From Inhella gelatinilytica (GTDB lineage Bacteria > Pseudomonadota > Gammaproteobacteria > Burkholderiales > Burkholderiaceae_C), in the NCBI RefSeq assembly GCF_016093295.1, contig NZ_JAEDAL010000003.1, positions 281,969 through 345,968 on the forward strand: a DNA stretch of 64,000 nt, given 5' to 3'. This document shows, in pieces, positions 58,467-64,000 of the stretch. A program made the translations under genes and the position numbers. The number at the start of each line of letters is the position of its first letter. Within the stretch, counting starts at the first letter, position 1. Below the pieces are notes generated by a model that saw only the letters and a list, made by a program, of their open reading frames with translations, had not been told where the DNA came from and searched no databases.

Positions 58467-61400
58467 ATGGCATCACTCATCACCTCACTGACCTCTGACC
58501 AGATTGCGGGCCTGAGCACAAAGACCATCGCCAATTTGGTCAGCGAAGACTGGGCAGCGTTCAATTCCGACCAGATCAAAGCCCTGACGACGCTGCAGAT
58601 GCCTGCGCTGTCCAGTCAGGCACTGAACTGGCTGGGGACCGATCAGATTGCCGCGTTTGAGTCGAGCGATTTGGCTCGATTGACGACTGCGGCACTGCGA
58701 GGGCTCGGGTCTGATGACCTGCGTGCGCTCGGTACCGACCAGATTGACGGCTTCACCACATCGCAGTTGTCCAGTCTGACCACCACACAGTTGGTTGGTT
58801 TGGAGTCCGACGATTTTGTCGCGTTCAATTCCGCTGACCTGCGTGCGCTCGGTACCGGTGCGATGTCGGCATTGGGCACCGACCAACTCTCAGGCCTGGA
58901 CTCCAGCCAGTGGGCGGCCCTGACCAGCTCCCAGATCACTGCCCTTGGGACTGCCAACGTAGCGGCGATCACCAGCGAAGACCTCGCAGCCATGAGCTCG
59001 GTGCAACTTGCGGGGCTCACCTCGTCCCAGGTTCAAGCGCTGGACACCACTCAGCTGGCCGGCATGGAGTCAACGGACTTGGCCACGCTCGGGACCGGCC
59101 AACTCCGGGGGCTAGATTCCGATGACATCACCGCCCTCACCACGGCACAACTGGACGGACTGACGACGCTACAAATCAGTAGCCTGTCCTCGATTCAGGT
59201 AAAGGGTTTTGAGTCCGACGATCTGGCGGCATTCAGCACATCCGACCTGCGGGGGTTCACCACCCAGCAGATTCCAGCCATGGGCACGGACCAGCTCACG
59301 GGACTGGACTCCTCTCAATGGGCTTCATTGACCAGTACTCAAGTCACGGCCTTGGGGACAGCTGGCGTCGCTGCACTGACCAGTGAAGACATCGCCGCAA
59401 TGACGTCGGTGCAGTTCACCGGCGTCAGCTCCGCTCAAATCCAGGCGCTGGACACCACGCAGTTGGCCGGCCTCGAATCGACGGACCTGAGCAAGCTCAC
59501 CACTAGTCAGCTGAGAGGCTTGGATTCAGCAGACATCACTGCCCTCACGACGGACCAATTGGAGGGTCTAACCACCACTCAAATCGCCAGCTTGAGTACC
59601 GCTCAGGTTAAAGGCCTGGAGTCCGACGACTTTGTCACCTTTAGCTCTGTTGACTTGAAGGCCATCACCACGGCGCAAGTCAGCGCCTTGGGCACCGAAC
59701 AGTTGGATGGCTTAGACAGCACGCAGTGGGCGGCGTTGACCAGCAACCAGATGACCGCGCTGGGCACCACCGGTGTGGCCGCCCTGAACAGCGATGACAT
59801 CACCGCACTCACCTCGAGCCAGTTTTCGGGATTCACATCTGCTCAGATTCAAGCGCTGGACACGGTCCAATTGGCAGGACTCGAGTCCATCGATCTGAGC
59901 CGCCTCAGCACTCTCCAAATTCGCGGGCTAGACTCCGCCGACTTCACGGCGCTGTCGTCAGACCAGTTGGATGGCTTGAACAGCGCTCAGATTGCGAGCC
60001 TGACCACCGTACAGCCTTTGGGCCTGGAATCCATTGACTTTGCGGCCTTCAATTCGGGCGAATTGCGGTCCTTTACGTCAGCGCAAATTGCCGCCATGAC
60101 GACGGACCAATTGGCCGGGCTCACCTCCACGCAGATCGGCCAGTTGCAAACGAGCCAGCTGCGAGGGCTTGATTCTGACGACATCACGTCGCTCTCTACC
60201 GATCAGTTGGGGGGCCTGACCTCGGCTCAGATCTCGAGTCTCTCGACCCTCCAGATCAAGGGCCTGCAGTCGGACGATTTGGCATCGTTCACCTCAGCGG
60301 ATTTGCGCGCGTTCACGACGGTGCAGATCGCGGCGATGGGAACGGACCAGCTGGAAGGGCTGAGCTCCGATCAGTGGGCGACGCTGGCGAGCAATCAAAT
60401 CTCAGCCTTGGGAACGGCGGGGGTCGCCGCACTGACCAGCGAAGACTTGGCCGCGATGACCTCTGTGCAGCTGACCGGCATGACGTCGGCTCAGATCGCT
60501 GCGCTTGACACCACCCAACTCGCGGGTCTGGAGTCGGTAGATCTGGCCAAGCTCAGCTCCGTACAAGTTAAGGGATTGGACTCGGACGACATCGCCGCCC
60601 TCACCTCCGTTCAGTTGGATGGGCTGACCTCAAGCCAGATCGCCAGCCTCAGCACGGCCCAGGTCGTGGGCTTGGGTTCCGACGATTTCGGGGCCTTCAA
60701 CTCCCTTGAACTGCGCGCTTTCACCTCCAGTCAACTGGGCGCACTGGGCACCGAGCAATTGGCCGGTTTGACCTCCGACCAAATGGGTCAACTGACGACG
60801 ACTCAATTGCGCGGCCTGGATTCCGCCGACATCACGGCGCTGACCACCGACCAATTGAACGGCCTCACGTCCGCGCAGATCGCCAGCCTGACTTCGGTTC
60901 AGGTGAAGGGCATCGAATCGGATGACTTCGCGTCCTTCAGCTCCGCAGATTTGCGCGCGTTCACCACCGCACAAATCGCAGCAATGGGTTCGGAACAGCT
61001 CGTGGGCTTGGATTCCAGTCAGTGGGCCACCCTCGCCAGCCAACAAGTGACCGCGCTAGGCACGGCGGGTGTCGCCGCGCTGAACAGCGACGACATCGCG
61101 GCGATGGGCTCGGCACAACTGGCCGGCATGACCTCGGCCCAGATTCAGGCCTTGGACACGGTGCAATTGGCGGGGCTTGAGTCCGTCGATTTGGCCAAAC
61201 TGACCAGCATTCAGCTTCGAGGCCTGGATTCGGCTGACCTCAATGCCCTGTCGACCACACAATTGGATGGCCTGACGTCGACTCAGATTTCCAGTCTCAC
61301 GACACTGCAAGTCAAGGGCTTGGAGTCCGATGACCTGGCGGCGTTCAATTCTGCCGATCTGCGCGCATTTACAACCGCTCAAATTGCGGCGATGGGCACT

Positions 61401-64000
61401 GAGCAGCTCGATGGGCTGAGTTCAGACCAATGGGCTACCTTGGCCAGCACCCAAATCACGGCGCTGGGGACGGCGGGAGTTGCCGCCCTTTCCAGTGATG
61501 ACATCGCAGCGATGGGTTCCACCCAGTTCGCAGGCATGACCTCGGCCCAAATTCAGGCACTGGACACGACGCAGTTGGCCGGGCTTGAGTCGGCGGATCT
61601 GGGCAAACTGACTTCGATCCAGATCAAAGGATTGGATTCGGACGATATTTCTTCACTGACGTCCAGCCAACTGGATGGCTTGAACTCAAGCCAGATTGCT
61701 AGTTTGACGACGCTGCAGGTGGCCGGGCTGGCCTCTGATGATTTCGCTGCATTTAACTCCTCGGAGTTGCGCGCCTTTACCTCCAGTCAGATTGGCGCCC
61801 TGGGCACGGAGCAACTGGCCGGTCTGACCTCCGATCAAGTCGGACAGCTGGCCACCGTGCAATTGCGCGGATTGGATTCGGCGGACATCAGTTCGTTGAC
61901 CACCGATCATCTCAGCGGCCTGACCTCGGCGCAGATCGCGAGTCTGACTTCAGTGCAAGTTAAGGGCATTGAGTCAGACGACTTCGTGGCGTTCAACTCC
62001 AACGATTTGCGGGCGTTCACCACCAGCCAGATCGCTGCGATGGGCACCGAACAATTGGTGGGCTTGGACTCCGCTCAGTGGTCCAGTTTGGCAAGCACCC
62101 AGGTGACTGCCCTGGGAACGGCAGGCGTCGCAGCGCTGAACAGCGACGACATCGGGGCCATGAGTTCGGTTCAATTCGCCGGCATGACCTCGGCCCAGAT
62201 CCAAGCGCTGGATACAGTTCAGTTGGCTGGGCTCGAGTCTGCCGACTTGGCCAAGCTGAGCACGGTGCAGATCAAGGGGCTGGAGTCCTCGGACATCACC
62301 GCCCTCACATCGGTGCAGCTTGACGGCTTGACGAGCTCACAAATCAACAGTCTGACGACGGTCCAGCCGCAGGGCCTGGAGTCTGAAGACTTCGCCGTTT
62401 TCAACTCTCTGGAACTGCGGGCCTTCACGTCCGCCCAGATTGCTGCGTTGAACACGTTGCAGCTGGCGGGTTTGACTTCGGACCAGATGGCTCAGTTGAC
62501 GACGCTGCAACTGCGAGGCCTTGATTCGGACGACATCAAGGCGTTCACCACCGATCACATCGGCGGCCTCACGTCCTCGCAAATCGCCAGCCTAACATCC
62601 GTGCAGATCAAGGGACTGGAGTCCGATGACTTGGCATCGCTCAGCTCGTCGGATCTGCGGGCCTTCACGACCTCGCAAGTTGCCGCGCTGGGAACGGAAC
62701 AGTTGGACGGATTGAGTTCGGATCAATGGGCCACACTGGCCAGCAACCAAATCACCGCATTGGGGACGGCAGGGGTTGCAGCCCTGAACAGTGACGATCT
62801 TGCCGCCATGAGCTCCGTGCAGTTGGCGGGCATGAACTCCGCACAGCTCCGGGCGCTGGACACCACCCAGCTGGCTGGTTTGGAATCCCAAGACCTCGGC
62901 ACCATGTCGACGACGCAGTTGCGAGGGCTGGAGTCGGACGATATCGCGGCCATGACGACCGACCAACTGGCCGGGTTGACGTCTGCACAAATTGCGAGCC
63001 TGACCACCGCTCAAGTCAAGGGCCTGGAATCGGATGATCTGGCCTCCTTTGGCTCCGCCGATCTGCGCGCCTTTACGACGGCTCAGATTGCGGCGATGGG
63101 CACTGAGCAGCTTGACGGTCTGTCCTCTGATCAATGGGCCACTTTGGCCAGCAGTCAAGTGACCGCTTTGGGAACAGCAGGGGTTGCGGCGCTCAACAGC
63201 GATGACATCGCGGCGATGGGTTCGACCCAATTCGCAGGCATGACCTCCGCCCAAATTCAGGCCCTGGACACCACGCAGCTCGCTGGTTTGGAATCCGCGG
63301 ATTTGGCCAAGCTGACGAGCGTGCAAGTCAAGGGGCTGGACTCCGACGATTTGAGCGCCCTCACGTCTGTTCAATTGGATGGCCTTACGTCCAGTCAAAT
63401 TGCCAGTCTGACGACGGCGCAAGTGGTTGGCCTTGCGTCGGAGGACTTTGCCGCCTTCAACTCGACGGAGCTACGGGCCTTCACGTCGGCACACCTGGCC
63501 GCGCTGAGCACGGATCAGCTGGCGGGCTTGACCTCCGATCAAGTGGGAAAACTGAGTACGACGCAGTTGCGCGGCCTGGATTCTGACGACCTCACGGCCT
63601 TCTCGACCGATCAAGTGGGCGGTTTGACGTCCGCTCAGATCGCCAGCTTGACCACCGCGCAGGTCAAGGGGATCGAGTCCGACGATTTCTCGACGTTCAA
63701 CTCGGTGGACCTGCGGGCGCTCACGACAGCCCAAATCGCGGCGCTTGGTACCGAGCAACTGGACGGGCTGGACTCCAGTCAATGGTCCACGCTCGCCAGC
63801 AATCAAATTACTGCCTTGGGCACCACGGGCGTCGCTGCACTGAACAGCGATGACATTGGCGCGATGAGCTCAATGCAGTTCGCTGGGCTCACCTCCGCCC
63901 AATTGCAGGCGCTGGACACGACGCAATTGGCGGGCTTGGAGTCCGCTGATCTCGGGAAGTTCACGACGGTGCAACTGAAGGGTCTGGAGTCTGACGACAT
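58467..64000 (+). CDS. Giant octapeptide-repeat protein (3' end outside window)
   Basis: The frame from ATG 58467 stays open to the window end: 1844 codons and two bases. Almost the whole protein is an 8-residue repeat, consensus L-x-(S/T)-x-(Q/D)-(L/I/W)-x-(A/G), e.g. LTTDQLAGL, LDSSQWAAL, LESDDFVAF. No Cys is seen, Ser/Thr/Asp/Gln are rich, and there is no signal peptide; repeats begin within the first ten residues. Long repeat proteins of this kind are usually secreted by type I systems or act as adhesins; that is inference, and the C-terminus that would tell is missing. No assigned family. Confidence 0.85.
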   Translation, partial: MASLITSLTSDQIAGLSTKTIANLVSEDWAAFNSDQIKALTTLQMPALSSQALNWLGTDQIAAFESSDLARLTTAALRGLGSDDLRALGTDQIDGFTTSQLSSLTTTQLVGLESDDFVAFNSADLRALGTGAMSALGTDQLSGLDSSQWAALTSSQITALGTANVAAITSEDLAAMSSVQLAGLTSSQVQALDTTQLAGMESTDLATLGTGQLRGLDSDDITALTTAQLDGLTTLQISSLSSIQVKGFESDDLAAFSTSDLRGFTTQQIPAMGTDQLTGLDSSQWASLTSTQVTALGTAGVAALTSEDIAAMTSVQFTGVSSAQIQALDTTQLAGLESTDLSKLTTSQLRGLDSADITALTTDQLEGLTTTQIASLSTAQVKGLESDDFVTFSSVDLKAITTAQVSALGTEQLDGLDSTQWAALTSNQMTALGTTGVAALNSDDITALTSSQFSGFTSAQIQALDTVQLAGLESIDLSRLSTLQIRGLDSADFTALSSDQLDGLNSAQIASLTTVQPLGLESIDFAAFNSGELRSFTSAQIAAMTTDQLAGLTSTQIGQLQTSQLRGLDSDDITSLSTDQLGGLTSAQISSLSTLQIKGLQSDDLASFTSADLRAFTTVQIAAMGTDQLEGLSSDQWATLASNQISALGTAGVAALTSEDLAAMTSVQLTGMTSAQIAALDTTQLAGLESVDLAKLSSVQVKGLDSDDIAALTSVQLDGLTSSQIASLSTAQVVGLGSDDFGAFNSLELRAFTSSQLGALGTEQLAGLTSDQMGQLTTTQLRGLDSADITALTTDQLNGLTSAQIASLTSVQVKGIESDDFASFSSADLRAFTTAQIAAMGSEQLVGLDSSQWATLASQQVTALGTAGVAALNSDDIAAMGSAQLAGMTSAQIQALDTVQLAGLESVDLAKLTSIQLRGLDSADLNALSTTQLDGLTSTQISSLTTLQVKGLESDDLAAFNSADLRAFTTAQIAAMGTEQLDGLSSDQWATLASTQITALGTAGVAALSSDDIAAMGSTQFAGMTSAQIQALDTTQLAGLESADLGKLTSIQIKGLDSDDISSLTSSQLDGLNSSQIASLTTLQVAGLASDDFAAFNSSELRAFTSSQIGALGTEQLAGLTSDQVGQLATVQLRGLDSADISSLTTDHLSGLTSAQIASLTSVQVKGIESDDFVAFNSNDLRAFTTSQIAAMGTEQLVGLDSAQWSSLASTQVTALGTAGVAALNSDDIGAMSSVQFAGMTSAQIQALDTVQLAGLESADLAKLSTVQIKGLESSDITALTSVQLDGLTSSQINSLTTVQPQGLESEDFAVFNSLELRAFTSAQIAALNTLQLAGLTSDQMAQLTTLQLRGLDSDDIKAFTTDHIGGLTSSQIASLTSVQIKGLESDDLASLSSSDLRAFTTSQVAALGTEQLDGLSSDQWATLASNQITALGTAGVAALNSDDLAAMSSVQLAGMNSAQLRALDTTQLAGLESQDLGTMSTTQLRGLESDDIAAMTTDQLAGLTSAQIASLTTAQVKGLESDDLASFGSADLRAFTTAQIAAMGTEQLDGLSSDQWATLASSQVTALGTAGVAALNSDDIAAMGSTQFAGMTSAQIQALDTTQLAGLESADLAKLTSVQVKGLDSDDLSALTSVQLDGLTSSQIASLTTAQVVGLASEDFAAFNSTELRAFTSAHLAALSTDQLAGLTSDQVGKLSTTQLRGLDSDDLTAFSTDQVGGLTSAQIASLTTAQVKGIESDDFSTFNSVDLRALTTAQIAALGTEQLDGLDSSQWSTLASNQITALGTTGVAALNSDDIGAMSSMQFAGLTSAQLQALDTTQLAGLESADLGKFTTVQLKGLESDD
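58467..64000 (+). repeat. Three-level tandem repeat: 24 nt, 408/648 nt, 1704 nt
   Basis: The Val codon in the G-T-A-G-V-A-A-L octad occurs at 58959, 59367, 59775, 60423, 61071, 61479, 62127, 62775, 63183 and 63831. Spacings are 408, 408, 648, 648, 408, 648, 648, 408 and 648: all exact multiples of 24 (17 or 27 octads). From 59367 the series 408-648-648 repeats with period 1704. No indel breaks the phase, though third-codon positions differ freely. Confidence 0.9.

Noticed and set aside
58485..64000. Many minus-strand ORFs of 60-276 codons in the repeat region
   Set aside because: They are antisense shadows of the octapeptide repeat; their products are low-complexity versions of the same 24-nt unit, and none has a ribosome site or family pattern.
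58467..64000. CRISPR array as explanation for the periodic repeats
   Set aside because: The 24-nt units are contiguous, vary at third codon positions and keep one reading frame; there are no constant repeats with unique spacers.

Overview
The window looks like chromosome from a GC-rich betaproteobacterium, most probably a Burkholderiales member of the Roseateles/Inhella/Rubrivivax type. This rests on gene order and protein style: leuCDB-asd-fimV-truA-trpFBA-accD-folC-dedD-cvpA-purF, ygfZ/mltG/tmk/holB/pilZ/tatD, DUF4936, DUF3034 and DUF3079. The genus is an inference. Coding density is high; no stretch over 300 bases lacks a gene.

Layout. (1) 1-7.6 kb: the end of an ECF-type sigma factor with a small zinc-finger protein, then the housekeeping series ygfZ | mltG-tmk-holB-pilZ-tatD, an ankyrin protein, a 2OG-Fe(II) oxygenase and DUF3079. 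(2) 7.6-11.5 kb: a molybdopterin-fold exported protein, a DUF1801 protein, and a thiolase/acyl-CoA dehydrogenase pair. (3) 11.5-15.2 kb: DUF3034 protein, exported truncated haemoglobin, ECF sigma factor, ChrR-like cupin and a cupredoxin-like exported protein. (4) 15.3-17.6 kb: small minus-strand genes (GNAT, GFA, hypothetical). (5) 17.57-21.3 kb: a complete chromosomal integron. IntI is on the plus strand under a perfect LexA box; attI and five single-gene cassettes with five attC sites run away from it on the minus strand. (6) 21.3-28.5 kb: tryptophanase-like enzyme, a kleisin/KITE/SMC condensin-like operon without a nuclease gene, and two tandem tRNA units (Ala-Glu-Asp twice), each with its own promoter and terminator. 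(7) 28.6-47.9 kb: gltX-metZ-purF-cvpA-SPOR-folC | accD-trpA-trpB-trpF-truA | fimV-asd | leuB-leuD-entericidin-leuC-LysR, all on the minus strand. (8) 48-58.3 kb: a solute-binding protein, then a propionyl-CoA to succinyl-CoA module (VOC/epimerase candidate, pccA, DUF389 membrane protein, pccB, meaB, mutA) divergent from a GntR regulator across a 16-bp perfect palindrome. (9) 58.5 kb to the end: the start of a giant plus-strand gene made of 8-residue repeats and still open after 1844 codons.

Most notable: the SOS-wired integron; the giant octapeptide protein, whose 24-nt units are arranged in exact 408/648-nt modules and a 1704-nt super-period without indels; an in-frame TGA where a Trp codon is expected in pccB, right before a well-placed Shine-Dalgarno and ATG; and the orphan SMC-kleisin-KITE operon squeezed against a tRNA terminator.
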